From Flavobacterium sp. DG2-3 (GTDB lineage: Bacteria > Bacteroidota > Bacteroidia > Flavobacteriales > Flavobacteriaceae), in the NCBI RefSeq assembly GCF_030730925.1, contig NZ_JAVAMB010000009.1, positions 151,047-215,046 on the forward strand: a DNA stretch of 64,000 bases, read 5' to 3'. Positions 11,139 to 20,556 of the stretch are shown piece by piece. A program made the translations under genes and the position numbers. Position 1 is the first letter of the stretch, and every line of letters starts with the position of its first letter. Under the pieces are notes generated by a model. It saw nothing but the letters and a program-made list of their open reading frames with translations, made no database searches and was not told the origin of the DNA.

Positions 11139-11672
11139 ATGAAAATGAAAAAATTATTATTTGCATTACTTTTTGCTACAACAATTGCAAGTGCACAAAA
11201 AGGCTCCATTTTATTAGGTGGGAATGTTGGTTTTTCTTCAGAAAAGATTGGGGATTCTAAATTAGAGAATTTTGAATTCTCTCCGAAAGTCGGATATCAA
11301 TTTGCAGAAAAATGGACGTTGGGAGTTGAAGGTTCTGTTATGAATGTTAAAAAGCCTGGAGAAGACTCTACAGAAAAATACAAAATTGGTGGCTTTTTAC
11401 GTTATTCTACGCCACTTTCGGACTTGTTTTCTATCTATGCAGATTTAGGAGCTGGCTACCAAAGCACCTCTTTAAACGACGCCAAAGGAATGTACGCCAA
11501 TTTAACTCCAGCTTTATTCATTAATATGAAAAACGGATTTGGATTGAATTTTTCTATTGGAGGAATTAATTATGATAACCTAGATGGAAAAAATGATCCG
11601 AGACAAGAACGCCTTGGTTTCGATTTTGGAAAAACCTTCAAAATTGGTGTTTCTAAAAACTTTGGTTTGTAA
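11139..11672 (+). CDS. Outer-membrane beta-barrel protein
   Basis: A 177-residue exported protein with a clean signal peptide (MKMKKLLFALLFATTIASAQ). The mature part has alternating beta-strand patterns (GSILLGGNVGFSS, FSPKVGYQFAEKWTLGVEG, FLRYSTPLSDLFSIYADLGAG, FSIGGINY) typical of small 8-stranded barrels of the outer-membrane beta-barrel family. It ends GVSKNFGL, close to the aromatic end expected for barrel insertion by BamA. There are two in-frame ATGs (11139 and 11145); the first is listed. Its substrate or function is unknown. A bidirectional terminator separates it from obgE. Confidence 0.75.
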   Translation: MKMKKLLFALLFATTIASAQKGSILLGGNVGFSSEKIGDSKLENFEFSPKVGYQFAEKWTLGVEGSVMNVKKPGEDSTEKYKIGGFLRYSTPLSDLFSIYADLGAGYQSTSLNDAKGMYANLTPALFINMKNGFGLNFSIGGINYDNLDGKNDPRQERLGFDFGKTFKIGVSKNFGL

Positions 11673-11721
11673 TTCTTACTTAAAATTTTATAAAGGGCCC
11701 TTATTTTTTTGTTACAAAAGG

Positions 11722-11754
11722 AAAAACCCGGCAATTATACATTGTCGGGTTTTT
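11722..11754. terminator. Bidirectional terminator between the barrel gene and obgE
   Basis: Hairpin AACCCGGCAAT/ATTGTCGGGTT with A-runs on the left and a T-run on the right, between convergent genes. It can act as an intrinsic terminator on both strands. Confidence 0.8.
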
Positions 11755-11770
11755 ATCTTATTTAAATAAT

Positions 11771-12772
11771 TTACTCATTAAGCATTTTCCAAAGCCTGTC
11801 TTTCAAATCTGTCAGACCTTGCTGGGCAACAGACGAAATAAACATATAAGGAACACCTTTAAAAGAAACATCTAATTCTGCTTTCAATTCTGCCTTCAAT
11901 TCATCATCCAGCATATCGCATTTTGAAATAACAACAAGACGTTCTTTGTCTAGCATTTCAGGATTATATTTAGTCAGCTCGTTAACTAAAATATCATATT
12001 CTGCTTTAATATCTGCTGTATCAACAGGAATCAAAAACAATAATGTTGAGTTACGCTCAATATGGCGCAAGAAATAATGTCCTAAACCTTTTCCTTCTGC
12101 AGCACCTTCAATAATTCCAGGAATATCGGCAATTACGAAAGACTGAAAATCTCTGTATGCCACGATTCCTAAATTTGGCTTTAAAGTCGTAAACGGATAA
12201 TCTGCAATTTTTGGTTTTGCCGAAGTTAAAACAGAAAGCAAAGTGGATTTTCCTGCATTGGGAAAACCTACCAAACCAACGTCTGCCAAAACTTTAAGTT
12301 CCAAAATTACATCCATTTCTAAACCTGGCAAACCTGGCTGTGCGTAACGAGGCGTTTGGTTTGTCGAACTTCTAAAATGCCAGTTTCCTAAACCTCCCTT
12401 TCCTCCTTTTGCCAGAATTCTTTTTTCTCCGTGTTCCGTAACTTCAAAAAGTGTCTCTCCAGTTTCTTTGTCTTTTACAACAGTCCCTAGTGGCACTTCA
12501 ATGATTTTATCTTCACCGTCTGCTCCGGTACTTCTGTCAGAACCTCCATCTCCACCGTGACCAGCTTTAATGTGACGCGCAAACTTTAAATGAAATAATG
12601 TCCAGAGTCCTTTATTTCCAACTAAATACACATGTCCTCCACGGCCACCGTCTCCACCGTCTGGACCTCCTTTTTCAATAAATTTCTCTCTATGTAAATG
12701 CGTAGATCCTTTTCCTCCTTTTCCGGAAGAAACATATATCTTAACGTAATCTACAAAATTTCCTTCTGTCAT
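11771..12772 (-). CDS. obgE: GTPase ObgE/CgtA
   Basis: Essential ribosome-associated GTPase acting in 50S maturation and stress signalling. The glycine-rich Obg domain occupies residues 1-160 ([33 protein letters not shown]). The G domain follows with G1 GFPNAGKST (169-177), G3 [16 protein letters not shown] and a TSK/ISKCD-type G4 (VVISKCD). At 333 aa it lacks the C-terminal OCT domain, as is normal in Bacteroidota. Start ATG at 12772. It is transcribed in the same direction as the CNNM protein, adk and hpt upstream. Confidence 0.95.
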   Translation of the reverse strand: MTEGNFVDYVKIYVSSGKGGKGSTHLHREKFIEKGGPDGGDGGRGGHVYLVGNKGLWTLFHLKFARHIKAGHGGDGGSDRSTGADGEDKIIEVPLGTVVKDKETGETLFEVTEHGEKRILAKGGKGGLGNWHFRSSTNQTPRYAQPGLPGLEMDVILELKVLADVGLVGFPNAGKSTLLSVLTSAKPKIADYPFTTLKPNLGIVAYRDFQSFVIADIPGIIEGAAEGKGLGHYFLRHIERNSTLLFLIPVDTADIKAEYDILVNELTKYNPEMLDKERLVVISKCDMLDDELKAELKAELDVSFKGVPYMFISSVAQQGLTDLKDRLWKMLNE

Positions 12773-12870
12773 TGTTTTTGTTTATGTATAGTTTCACGTT
12801 TAAAGTTTCTCGTTAGTTTAAGTCCTGCGAACTTGAAATTTGAAACATCAAACATGAAACAAAATTCTCT

Positions 12871-14145
12871 CTACTCTTTTAATGCTTTTACAAGCACTTT
12901 GTCAATTTTAACTCCGTCCATGTCAACTACTTCTAGAACAAATTTCTGCCAGATCAGTTTTTCGCCTTCTTTAGGAATATGCGAAAGCTCCGTCATGATC
13001 ATTCCGCTTACGGTGTTTACTTCGTAATCGTTTGTCAATTCGTCCAATTCGAAATAAGTTAAAAAGTCGTGTAACGAATAATGTCCATCAACTAGCCACG
13101 AACCATCTTCTCTTTCGATTAATTGAAATTCGTCTTTATAGAATTCTGCGGCATCACCTACTAAAGCTTCTAAAATATCATTCAACGTAATCATACCCTG
13201 AAAAACACCATATTCATCTGAAACTAAAGCATAGTGAACACCTGTTTTTTTGAAATTTTCTAAAGCTTTGTAAGCTGTAGTTTGTTCCATTAAATAAGGC
13301 GCGTCTGACAATATTGACGATAAATCGAAATTATCTTTTTCGATATTGGCGAAGATATTTTTTAGTGTTACCACCCCAACAATATCATCGTAATTATCAT
13401 TATAAACAGGATAAACGGCATGAAGATCCTGAACAACCAATTCTTTAATTTTTTCTTTATCTTCTTTTAATGGCAACATGTCAACCGACTTGCGGTGCGT
13501 CATTAAAGAATTTACTTTTCGGTCTCCAATATGGAAAACACGCTCCACGATATCTTGCTCAATTTCTTGAACTTCGCCTACTTCTGTTCCTTCTTTGATA
13601 ATCGCTTTAATTTCTTCCTCAGTCACTTTTCCGTCAGCAGTTGGTTTTATTTGAAGAACATTCAATAAAAAATCTGTTGAAGAAGTCAGTAACCAAATAA
13701 ATGGAGCCGTAATAATCGAAATTACTTTCATTGGCATCGCTACCATTTTTGCAATTGCTTCTGGATAATTTAATCCAATTCGTTTTGGAAGCAATTCTCC
13801 TAAAACCAATGAGAAAAAAGTTAAAACCACCACTACAATTCCTACTGCAATAGAATGTGCGTAAGGTTTTAAAGCTGTAAATCCAGCTACAAAAAGCTCA
13901 ACATCGGCCGTAATTTTATCTCCAGAATATATACCCGTCAAAATTCCGATTAAGGTAATTCCGATTTGCACTGTAGATAAAAACTTATTTGGCGAGTTGG
14001 CTAAATCGAGTGCCGTTTTAGCGCTTTTATTGCCTTTTTTCGCAGCTGTTTCTAGCCTGTTTTTACGGGCCGAAATCAGGGCGATTTCAGACATGGAGAA
14101 AACTCCGTTTAATAGAATTAGAAAAAATATAATTAGTATTTCCAA
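12871..14145 (-). CDS. CNNM/CBS-domain membrane protein (hemolysin C/CorC family)
   Basis: Integral membrane protein of 424 aa. The N-terminal CNNM/DUF21 domain (residues 1 to about 190) has several membrane segments and the family motif VLGELLPKRIGL. Two CBS domains follow (about 210-330, with HAVYPVYNDNYDDIVGVV and YALVSDEYGVFQGMITLNDILEALVG), then a CorC/HlyC domain (about 340-424). Members are linked to Mg2+ or Co2+ homeostasis and in Bacteroidota include GldE, but gliding-specific features cannot be read here. Start ATG at 14145; the 189-bp spacer upstream holds nothing recognisable. Confidence 0.88.
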   Translation of the reverse strand: MEILIIFFLILLNGVFSMSEIALISARKNRLETAAKKGNKSAKTALDLANSPNKFLSTVQIGITLIGILTGIYSGDKITADVELFVAGFTALKPYAHSIAVGIVVVVLTFFSLVLGELLPKRIGLNYPEAIAKMVAMPMKVISIITAPFIWLLTSSTDFLLNVLQIKPTADGKVTEEEIKAIIKEGTEVGEVQEIEQDIVERVFHIGDRKVNSLMTHRKSVDMLPLKEDKEKIKELVVQDLHAVYPVYNDNYDDIVGVVTLKNIFANIEKDNFDLSSILSDAPYLMEQTTAYKALENFKKTGVHYALVSDEYGVFQGMITLNDILEALVGDAAEFYKDEFQLIEREDGSWLVDGHYSLHDFLTYFELDELTNDYEVNTVSGMIMTELSHIPKEGEKLIWQKFVLEVVDMDGVKIDKVLVKALKE

Positions 14146-14334
14146 TTGATAGGGGATTCGTTATAAAATAGTCTCGTTATTATAATTTGCATTCTAAATT
14201 TAAATATTCCTGATGGAAGTAAAAAGTCCACAACCAAAAAAACTAATTTTCATGAAACAATCAATGTTACGACTGCTTCGCACAAAAAATAGTTTTTTTA
14301 GTCAGGACCTTAAAACGGCAGCTGGAATAAGCTT

Positions 14335-14907
14335 CTACAAATTATCTATAACTGACGTTAATCGCTCTGTAATTTGTTCAATAGTTCCGATACCATCTAC
14401 GGCGTGAAACTTGTTTTGTTCTTTATAATATCCAATAAGAGGAGCTGTTTTCTCGTTGTATTCTTGGTATCTCACGCGAATTTTTTCTTCGTCTTGATCA
14501 TCAGCTCTTCCGCTTGTTTTTCCTCTTTCCAATAAACGTTTTACCAAAATCTCATCATCAGCTTCTAAAGCAATTGTTGCTGTTACACTTGAGCCGATTG
14601 TTGGTAAAAACTGATCTAAAGCCTCAGCCTGATTTATTGTTCTTGGGTAACCGTCGAACAAGAATCCTGCAGTATCTGGATGTTTTTTTACCTCATCAAT
14701 TAACATTGCAGTCGTTACTTCGCAAGGAACCAATTCTCCATTGTCCATAAAAACTCTTGCTTTTTTTCCTAGTTCAGTATCATTTTTTAAATTGAAACGA
14801 AAAATATCTCCTGTTGAAAGGTGTGTTAAATTGTATTTCTCTTTTAAAAATTCTGCCTGAGTTCCTTTTCCTGCACCAGGCTTTCCAAATAAAACGATGT
14901 TAATCAT
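14335..14907 (-). CDS. adk: Adenylate kinase
   Basis: Converts AMP and ATP to two ADP, maintaining nucleotide balance. The P-loop GKPGAGKGT is at residues 8-16, followed by the AMP-binding LSTGDIFR and the FLFDGYPRT motif, with RLLERGKTSGRADD for the LID region. At 190 aa it is the short form without the zinc-type LID insertion. It lies 66 bp downstream of hpt on the same strand, a pairing common in Flavobacteriaceae; the spacer contains a small hairpin ACTTCTG/CAGAAGT (14927-14945). Confidence 0.96.
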   Translation of the reverse strand: MINIVLFGKPGAGKGTQAEFLKEKYNLTHLSTGDIFRFNLKNDTELGKKARVFMDNGELVPCEVTTAMLIDEVKKHPDTAGFLFDGYPRTINQAEALDQFLPTIGSSVTATIALEADDEILVKRLLERGKTSGRADDQDEEKIRVRYQEYNEKTAPLIGYYKEQNKFHAVDGIGTIEQITERLTSVIDNL

Positions 14908-14973
14908 AATTGAAATGAGTGTTGTTACTTCTGTCTTTCAGAAGTCTTTAAATGAATATTTAGTTGTGTTTTG

Positions 14974-15504
14974 TTATTCTGCTAATTTATACACTTCAGT
15001 TAAGTTTCTTCCTAAACCATCGTAGTCCAAACCATAACCTACAATAAATTTGTTCGGAATACGAATTCCGACATAGTCTATTTTAATGTCTTTTTTATAT
15101 GCTTCTGGCTTAAAGAACAAAGTTGCAATTTTAAAATGCTTTACATTTTGTGCTTTAAACAAGTGCTTCAATTCTTCAATTGTATTTCCGGTGTCAATAA
15201 TATCTTCAATAATTACAACCGTTCTATCGGTCAAATCTTGATTGATTCCGATTAATTGTTTTACCGATTCTGTCGATTCTGTTCCTTCATACGATGCCAT
15301 TTTGATAAACGAAACCTCGCATGGTTTTTTATATTTTTTCAAAAAATCCGACACCACCATAAAAGCACCATTCAAAACTCCAATAAAAATTGGTGTTTCA
15401 TCTCCAAAATCATCTTCTACTTGAGCAACCATTTTGGTCAAAGCAAAATCAATTTCTTTAGCCGAAATAAACGGAACAAATTGTTTATCGTGAAGTTGTA
15501 TCAT
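14974..15504 (-). CDS. hpt: Hypoxanthine phosphoribosyltransferase
   Basis: Purine salvage enzyme that transfers phosphoribose from PRPP to hypoxanthine or guanine. The PRPP-binding loop VVIIEDIIDTGNTIEEL, the N-terminal flexible-loop region and the C-terminal KFIVGYGLDYDGLGRNL are all typical. I place the start at the ATG at 15502-15504 (MIQLHDKQF), giving 176 aa; an upstream TTG at 15531 would add nine residues unlike the family. It sits directly upstream of adk, so the two probably form a nucleotide-metabolism operon. Confidence 0.94.
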   Translation of the reverse strand: MIQLHDKQFVPFISAKEIDFALTKMVAQVEDDFGDETPIFIGVLNGAFMVVSDFLKKYKKPCEVSFIKMASYEGTESTESVKQLIGINQDLTDRTVVIIEDIIDTGNTIEELKHLFKAQNVKHFKIATLFFKPEAYKKDIKIDYVGIRIPNKFIVGYGLDYDGLGRNLTEVYKLAE

Positions 15505-15690
15505 TATTTTTCTTTTTAAAATAATGGACAAAGATAAAGAATTAGAACTTAACAGCTTCTATCAAAATAAACTGTATCGAGATATTTTTTCTGAATGTTA
15601 AATATCAGTTAATGTTTACAAATTATTTTTTGACGCTATTTGATTTTTGAGTAAATTGTTGTTATGTAAATATTTAACTCCAAAAAACCG

Positions 15691-16965
15691 ATGAAAAAAT
15701 CCTTAACCCTACTTTCAATACCCTTACTAGCCTTAATGACAGCCTGCAACGGACAGGTAAAAAAAGAAGAGAAAGAAGCTCTAGCCAAACAGCCAGACAA
15801 CGTAGTAAAGACAGCAATAGGAGACATTACACTGCCTCCGCCTTATGCGACAGAATCGAAAACCAATAATAGCAAAGTTATTGGATGGCCTGCAGGCAAA
15901 ACTCCAAAAGCGCCTGAAGGTTTTACGGTTACCAAATTTGCAGATGGATTCGAAAATCCGCGCTGGACGTATATTGCACCAAACCAAGATATTTTTGTTG
16001 TAGAAAGTGGCACAAGAACTAGTAAAAACCAGATTACAGTTTTACGAGATAAAGACAAAGACGGAAAATTTGAAACACGCGAAGTTTTTATTTCTGGCTT
16101 AAACAAACCTTTTGGAATGCTGGTTTTAAAAGACTTTTTCTACATTGCCAACACCGACGGATTATACCGTTATCCTTATAAAAACAATCCTTTGAAATTG
16201 GAAACTAAAGGAGAAAAAATTCTTGAACTTCCTGCGGGCGGTTACAACAATCACTGGACAAGAAATTTATTGGCTAGCCAAGACGGAAGCAAAATTTATG
16301 TTTCTGTTGGTTCTGGAAGCAATAATGCAGAACACGGAATTGACAAAGAAGTTCGTCGCGCTGCAATTTTAGAAATTAATCCTGACGGAACGGGTGAAAA
16401 AACCTATGCTTCGGGACTTAGAAACCCTGTGGGAATGGACTGGAATCCTGTAAACAAAGAATTATGGACTGCTGTTAATGAACGTGATGATTTGGGAGAC
16501 GATTTGGTTCCCGACTATATTACGAGCGTAAAAAGAGATGGTTTCTACGGTTGGCCGTATTCTTATTTTGGAAGCATTCCTGACCCAAGAATGAAAGGCG
16601 AAAGAAAAGATTTGGTAGAAAAAGCAATTGTTCCCGATGTTCCAGTTGGCGCTCACACCGCTTCTTTGGGATTGGCTTTTTATACGAAAGATAAGTTTCC
16701 GGCGAAATATAAAAACGGTGCTTTCGTAGGTCAGCATGGATCTTGGAACCGTTCTAAAATTTCTGGCTATAAAGTGCTTTTCGTCCCTTTTAAAGATGGA
16801 AAACCTTCAGGAAAACCAGAAGATTTTTTAACTGGCTTTATCTCCGATCAAAATAAAGCCGAAGTTTACGGACGCCCTGTTGCTGTAACTGTTATGAATG
16901 ACGGATCGCTTTTGGTAAATGATGATAGCAGTAATACGATTTGGAAAGTTACTGCGAATAAATAA
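15691..16965 (+). CDS. PQQ-dependent sugar dehydrogenase-like lipoprotein
   Basis: A 424-residue lipoprotein with lipobox LMTAC and Cys19, so exported and lipid-anchored. The mature part is a beta-propeller of the soluble glucose/L-sorbosone dehydrogenase family: FTVTKFADGFENPRWTYIAP, VLRDKDKDGKFETREVF, GLNKPFGML, VGSGSNNAEHG, DGTGEKTYASGLRNPVGMDWNP, DLVPDY, FYGWPYSYFG and FVGQHGSWNRS are all family hallmarks. The likely reaction is PQQ-linked oxidation of sugars at the cell surface, although the true substrate is unknown. No PQQ biosynthesis gene is present in the window. Start ATG at 15691. Confidence 0.88.
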   Translation: MKKSLTLLSIPLLALMTACNGQVKKEEKEALAKQPDNVVKTAIGDITLPPPYATESKTNNSKVIGWPAGKTPKAPEGFTVTKFADGFENPRWTYIAPNQDIFVVESGTRTSKNQITVLRDKDKDGKFETREVFISGLNKPFGMLVLKDFFYIANTDGLYRYPYKNNPLKLETKGEKILELPAGGYNNHWTRNLLASQDGSKIYVSVGSGSNNAEHGIDKEVRRAAILEINPDGTGEKTYASGLRNPVGMDWNPVNKELWTAVNERDDLGDDLVPDYITSVKRDGFYGWPYSYFGSIPDPRMKGERKDLVEKAIVPDVPVGAHTASLGLAFYTKDKFPAKYKNGAFVGQHGSWNRSKISGYKVLFVPFKDGKPSGKPEDFLTGFISDQNKAEVYGRPVAVTVMNDGSLLVNDDSSNTIWKVTANK

Positions 16966-16976
16966 TCAAATTTGGT

Positions 16977-17043
16977 TTAACCACAAATTACACAAATTTT
17001 CGCAAAATTAATTTGTGTGAATTTGTGTAATTTGCGGTTAAAA
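16977..17043. repeat. Inverted repeat of the CCACAAATTACAC family
   Basis: Arms of about 28 bases (16977-17004 and 17014-17043; core AACCACAAATTACAC and GTGTAATTTGCGGTT). Related sequence occurs at 32400-32474 and in pieces at 20087-20270 and 52012-52037. It may act as a terminator for the dehydrogenase gene. Confidence 0.65.
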
Positions 17044-17286
17044 AACTTTCAAATTAAATATTTTAAACACATAGAGACATAGATTTTATTTAAAAAGAAG
17101 TTGATAAAAGAAAACTCTGTTTTCACACATAGATTGCTATGTGACTTTTATAAGTAAAACGCCTTTTTTGCCTCAATGAAATGCTGTGTCTCTATTTGTT
17201 AAAAAATAAATTTCAATTTTCATTCGCCTAGATAAAATTCCAAATTCCAAGAATTGAGATAAAAATTTAAACACATAGATTTTCAC

Positions 17287-17367
17287 AACATAGCCCACGG
17301 TTTCAACCGTGGGAGCGCAACGCATATCACAAACCGAGTTCCCACGGTTGAAACCGTGGGCTATGTT
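17287..17367. repeat. REPIN-like pair of GTGGG palindromes
   Basis: Two hairpin units in inverted orientation: CATAGCCCACGG..CCGTGGG at 17289-17313 and CCCACGG..CCGTGGGCTATG at 17341-17365, separated by 25 bases. Each unit is a palindrome and the whole is also an inverted repeat. The rest of the 16966-17409 gap is AT-rich and holds no gene. Confidence 0.75.
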
Positions 17368-17409
17368 TAAATTCTATATCAATAGTTGTGTTTAAACACA
17401 AACCTTTTT

Positions 17410-19512
17410 ATGATTTTAAAAAAAAATTACCTGCCTCTTTTTGCAATCATTGTCTCTCTAAACATTTTTGCACAAGAAAAAGAAACCCAAAATATTGACT
17501 CCACCAAAACGCAAAAACTCCAAGAAGTTTTAATCAGTCCGCTTCATATCAATCGGGATTTGCAAAATAGTCCAGCTTCGATTGGAATTTTATCCCAAAA
17601 AGAATTACTTCAAAATAATACGACTGACATTAGTAATGTTATCAATACCATTCCTGGTGTTTTTATGCAGTCATCCAACATTACGACAACTCGAATTTCG
17701 ATTCGAGGCATTGGTGCGAGAACTCCGTACGGAACCAATAAAATCAGAGCTTTTTACGGCAGTATTCCGCTAACTTCTGGAAACAGTGAAACCGTCATTG
17801 ACGATATTGATCTTCAAAACATCAATCAAATTGAAATTATAAAAGGACCGCTTTCGAGTGTTTACGGCGCTGGATTGGGCGGTGCAATTTTAATTTCGCC
17901 TCAATCTTTAAAGAAAGGAAATTATCAAACGGAAATCAGTTCTGTTTTTGGCTCTTTCGGATTATTGAAAAACAGAGTGAGTTTTGATTTCAATGAAAAA
18001 AATTCCTCCTTAAACCTAAGCTATCACAATTTAAAAACCGACGGCTGGCGCGAGAACAGTGCTTACAATCGCGAAGGAATTACGCTTTCGGGAGAATTGT
18101 TTCGAAAAGAAAAAAGCAAACTGACTTACTTTTCTAACTACACTTATTTAAAAGCTAACATTCCGAGTTCGATCAACAAAACAACTTTCGAAAATAATCC
18201 GCAGGCTGGCGCACCGACTTGGGTCGCTTCACAAGGATTTAAAGAATACAAATCGACTTTGGCAGGCTTGGCTTATGATTTTGAAATTAACGATCATTTG
18301 AATAATTCGACTTCTATTTTTATCAATTATAAAGATAGCAACGAACCACGTCCTTTCGATGTATTGCGTCAATACACTTTTGCATCGGGTGTGCGAACAC
18401 AGTTTTCGGGTGATTTTGAAATCGGAAAAATTAAAAATCAATTTATTGCCGGATTAGAATATTTCAGGGATAATTACAGCGGCAACACTTTCGAAAATCT
18501 CTATCAGCAAAATAATGGAAATGGAAGTTTACAAGGCGATCAACTTTCAGCAACCGATCAGAAAAGGCATTTTTACAATATTTTTTCTCAGATTAGAACT
18601 TTACTTTCTGATCAATTTGAAATTCAAGCAGGATTAAATTACAACAAAACCAAATTTGAATTGCAGAATGATTTTCCCGCTTCCGCGAATGATCCAAAGG
18701 AAACTTATAGTTATGACGGCATTTTTTCGCCACAGCTTTCTTTTCTATACAAACCTAGCGAAGTCCGAACTTTATACATTTCTGTAAGCCGAGGTTTTTC
18801 TCTTCCCGCGACTGAAGAAACTTTAACCAGCACAGGAAATATTAATCAGGACATAAAACCAGAAACCGGTTATAATTTTGAATTGGGCGGCAAGCTTCAT
18901 TTTTTTAATAAAAAACTATACACCGAAATTGCTGTTTTCAGAATGGAAATAAAAGATTTATTGGTTGCCAAAAGAATTGGAGATGATCAATATGAAGGTG
19001 TAAATGCTGGAAAAACTTTTCATGAAGGAATTGAAGTTTCATTAAAACACAATTGGACAATTAGTAGAACTTTTAATTTGAACTCTTATGTTGGCGCTTC
19101 CGTCGGAAATTATGAATTTAAAGAATTTGATGACAACGGAAATAATTATTCGGGAAATAAATTGACTGGAGTTCCTGCCAATACCGCAAGTGCAGGTTTT
19201 AATTTGAATACCAATTCAGGATTTTATTTGGCTGCCGATTTTCAATTCACAGACAAAATTCCGATGAATGACTCAAACGCTAATTTTTCAGATTCTTATT
19301 CTTTATTGAATTTAAAAACTGGCTATCAATTTGAAATTTTGTCTGGACTAAAAGCTCATTTTGACGCAGGAATAAATAATGTCACAAACGAAAAATATGC
19401 TTCTATGATTCTTACCAATGCAACAGCAGTTGGAAATGCACAGCCTAGATTTTATTATCCTGGACTACCTATAAATTATTACGGAATTATCTCATTAAAT
19501 TACTTATTTTAG
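17410..19512 (+). CDS. TonB-dependent receptor
   Basis: Outer-membrane gated importer of 700 aa. After a signal peptide (about MILKKNYLPLFAIIVSLNIFAQ) come a TonB-box-like region and a plug domain (residues ~40-160: PGVFMQSSNITTTRISIRGI, IEIIKGPLSSVYGAGLGGAI). A 22-stranded barrel follows, ending in YYGIISLNYLF with the terminal Phe needed for outer-membrane assembly. It has no N-terminal carboxypeptidase-like domain, so it is not a typical SusC; siderophore, metal or cofactor receptor is more likely, with the substrate unknown. The start is placed at the ATG at 17410; an upstream TTG lies in the repeat-derived leader. Confidence 0.9.
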   Translation: MILKKNYLPLFAIIVSLNIFAQEKETQNIDSTKTQKLQEVLISPLHINRDLQNSPASIGILSQKELLQNNTTDISNVINTIPGVFMQSSNITTTRISIRGIGARTPYGTNKIRAFYGSIPLTSGNSETVIDDIDLQNINQIEIIKGPLSSVYGAGLGGAILISPQSLKKGNYQTEISSVFGSFGLLKNRVSFDFNEKNSSLNLSYHNLKTDGWRENSAYNREGITLSGELFRKEKSKLTYFSNYTYLKANIPSSINKTTFENNPQAGAPTWVASQGFKEYKSTLAGLAYDFEINDHLNNSTSIFINYKDSNEPRPFDVLRQYTFASGVRTQFSGDFEIGKIKNQFIAGLEYFRDNYSGNTFENLYQQNNGNGSLQGDQLSATDQKRHFYNIFSQIRTLLSDQFEIQAGLNYNKTKFELQNDFPASANDPKETYSYDGIFSPQLSFLYKPSEVRTLYISVSRGFSLPATEETLTSTGNINQDIKPETGYNFELGGKLHFFNKKLYTEIAVFRMEIKDLLVAKRIGDDQYEGVNAGKTFHEGIEVSLKHNWTISRTFNLNSYVGASVGNYEFKEFDDNGNNYSGNKLTGVPANTASAGFNLNTNSGFYLAADFQFTDKIPMNDSNANFSDSYSLLNLKTGYQFEILSGLKAHFDAGINNVTNEKYASMILTNATAVGNAQPRFYYPGLPINYYGIISLNYLF

Positions 19513-19534
19513 CAGTGTATTAAACATCATAAGA

Positions 19535-20086
19535 ATGCTTTCTGAATTACAAAAAAAACTAGATTATGTCAATGCTTACAGAGAAAACCGTCTAAAAGTA
19601 GCGCAGGATATTTTAGAAAATCCTCTGCTTTTTAGCGAACTCATTTCAATATGTTTTTCACCAGAAGACAAAAACAATCATAAAGCATGCTGGATTCTAG
19701 AATTTGTCTCTTATGAAGAATTGCTTTGGCTACAACCACATCTTGATTTTTTCTGTTCCAATTTGAAAGTTTTAAAAGACGAAAGTTCACTACGTCCAGT
19801 TGCAAAAGTCGTTCAGCTTCTGGTAAAATCACACTATAAAAAAGGTGAAAACTGCATTAAACTTTCAGAAGAAAACCTGCAGGATTGTATTGAAGCTTCT
19901 TTTGACTGGTTAATTACAGATGTTAAAGTGGCTACAAAAGCATACTCTATTCGAACTCTATATATTTTAGGCAATCATTACGATTGGATTCATCCCGAAC
20001 TAAAAGTTATTATTGATAAAGATTTTGGAGATCATTCAGCCGCCTATAAAGCCGTTGCCAAAGAAGTTTTGAAGAAAATGAAATAA
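19535..20086 (+). CDS. Helical-repeat protein of unknown function
   Basis: A 183-residue soluble protein made of alpha-helical pairs that look like HEAT or armadillo repeats (ACWILEFVSYEELLWLQPHL, LRPVAKVVQLLVKSHYKKG, ATKAYSIRTLYILGNHYDWI). No signal peptide, no catalytic motif. I recall similar small flavobacterial proteins carrying the name adenylosuccinate lyase in annotations, but it lacks the lyase signature and is far too short for that. It follows the TonB-dependent receptor by 22 bp and could share its transcript. Confidence 0.6.
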   Translation: MLSELQKKLDYVNAYRENRLKVAQDILENPLLFSELISICFSPEDKNNHKACWILEFVSYEELLWLQPHLDFFCSNLKVLKDESSLRPVAKVVQLLVKSHYKKGENCIKLSEENLQDCIEASFDWLITDVKVATKAYSIRTLYILGNHYDWIHPELKVIIDKDFGDHSAAYKAVAKEVLKKMK

Positions 20087-20270
20087 GTTTTTAGCCACAG
20101 ATTAAATGAATTAAAATGATTTTTTTAGTTTGCCACGACCCGAGCGATAGCGAACAGGCGAAGCAATTTCACCAAGTACACTAATTTATTCTGGTAGAAA
20201 AAATCCTAAAAATCTTTTTAATCCTTGGCTGAAAAAAATTCGAGCAATTCGTGTAATTCGTGGCAGAAAA
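20087..20270. repeat. Mosaic of intergenic repeat fragments
   Basis: The left part begins with CCACAGATTAAATGAATT and the right part ends with GTGTAATTCGTGGCAG, the two ends of the CCACAAATTACAC family. Between them, 20137-20166 is a 30-bp exact match to part of the long hairpin arm at 33537-33566 (starting GACCCGAGCGATAGCG). It looks like one repeat inserted into another. Confidence 0.6.
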
Positions 20271-20282
20271 AAAAATATTACG

Positions 20283-20290
20283 TACATTTG
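20283..20290 (+). promoter_or_regulatory. TAnnTTTG -7 box of the toxin-antitoxin pair
   Basis: TACATTTG, 18 bases before the ATG at 20308. It supports that ATG as the start, because a GTG further upstream would lie before the transcription start. Confidence 0.5.
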
Positions 20291-20307
20291 TAAAAACTTT
20301 ACGTATC

Positions 20308-20556
20308 ATGAATACTAAACTCACATTATCGCTAGAAAAAGAAGTTATCGAACAGGCAAAATCGTATGCAAAAAAAACTGGCAGAAGTTTATCTGAACTT
20401 GTCGAAAGTTATTTTAAGAATCTAACTGAAAAAGAACAAACATACGATGACATTCATCCTAAAGTAAAAAAACTTATTGGAATTGTTACTTTGCCAGATG
20501 ATTTTGATGAAGAAAAAGTAAAAGAGGAGCATTATAGAGAAAAATATGGTCTATGA
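20308..20556 (+). CDS. Antitoxin-like protein (DUF6364-type, ribbon-helix-helix)
   Basis: An 82-residue protein. The N-terminus MNTKLTLSLEKEVIEQAKSY followed by AKKTGRSLSELVESYFKNL is the strand-helix-helix pattern of ribbon-helix-helix DNA-binding antitoxins. The acidic C-terminal tail (LPDDFDEEKVKEEHYREKYG) is the part expected to wrap and block the toxin. It overlaps the next gene by 4 bp (ATGA), the standard translational coupling of toxin-antitoxin pairs. ATG at 20308 preferred over a repeat-derived GTG at 20260. Likely autoregulated. Confidence 0.8.
   Translation: MNTKLTLSLEKEVIEQAKSYAKKTGRSLSELVESYFKNLTEKEQTYDDIHPKVKKLIGIVTLPDDFDEEKVKEEHYREKYGL

Noticed and set aside
15505..15531. Upstream TTG start for hpt
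   Set aside because: Adds nine residues before a good ATG that matches the expected N-terminus.
19535..20086. Adenylosuccinate lyase fragment
   Set aside because: No lyase signature and a helical-repeat pattern over its whole length.
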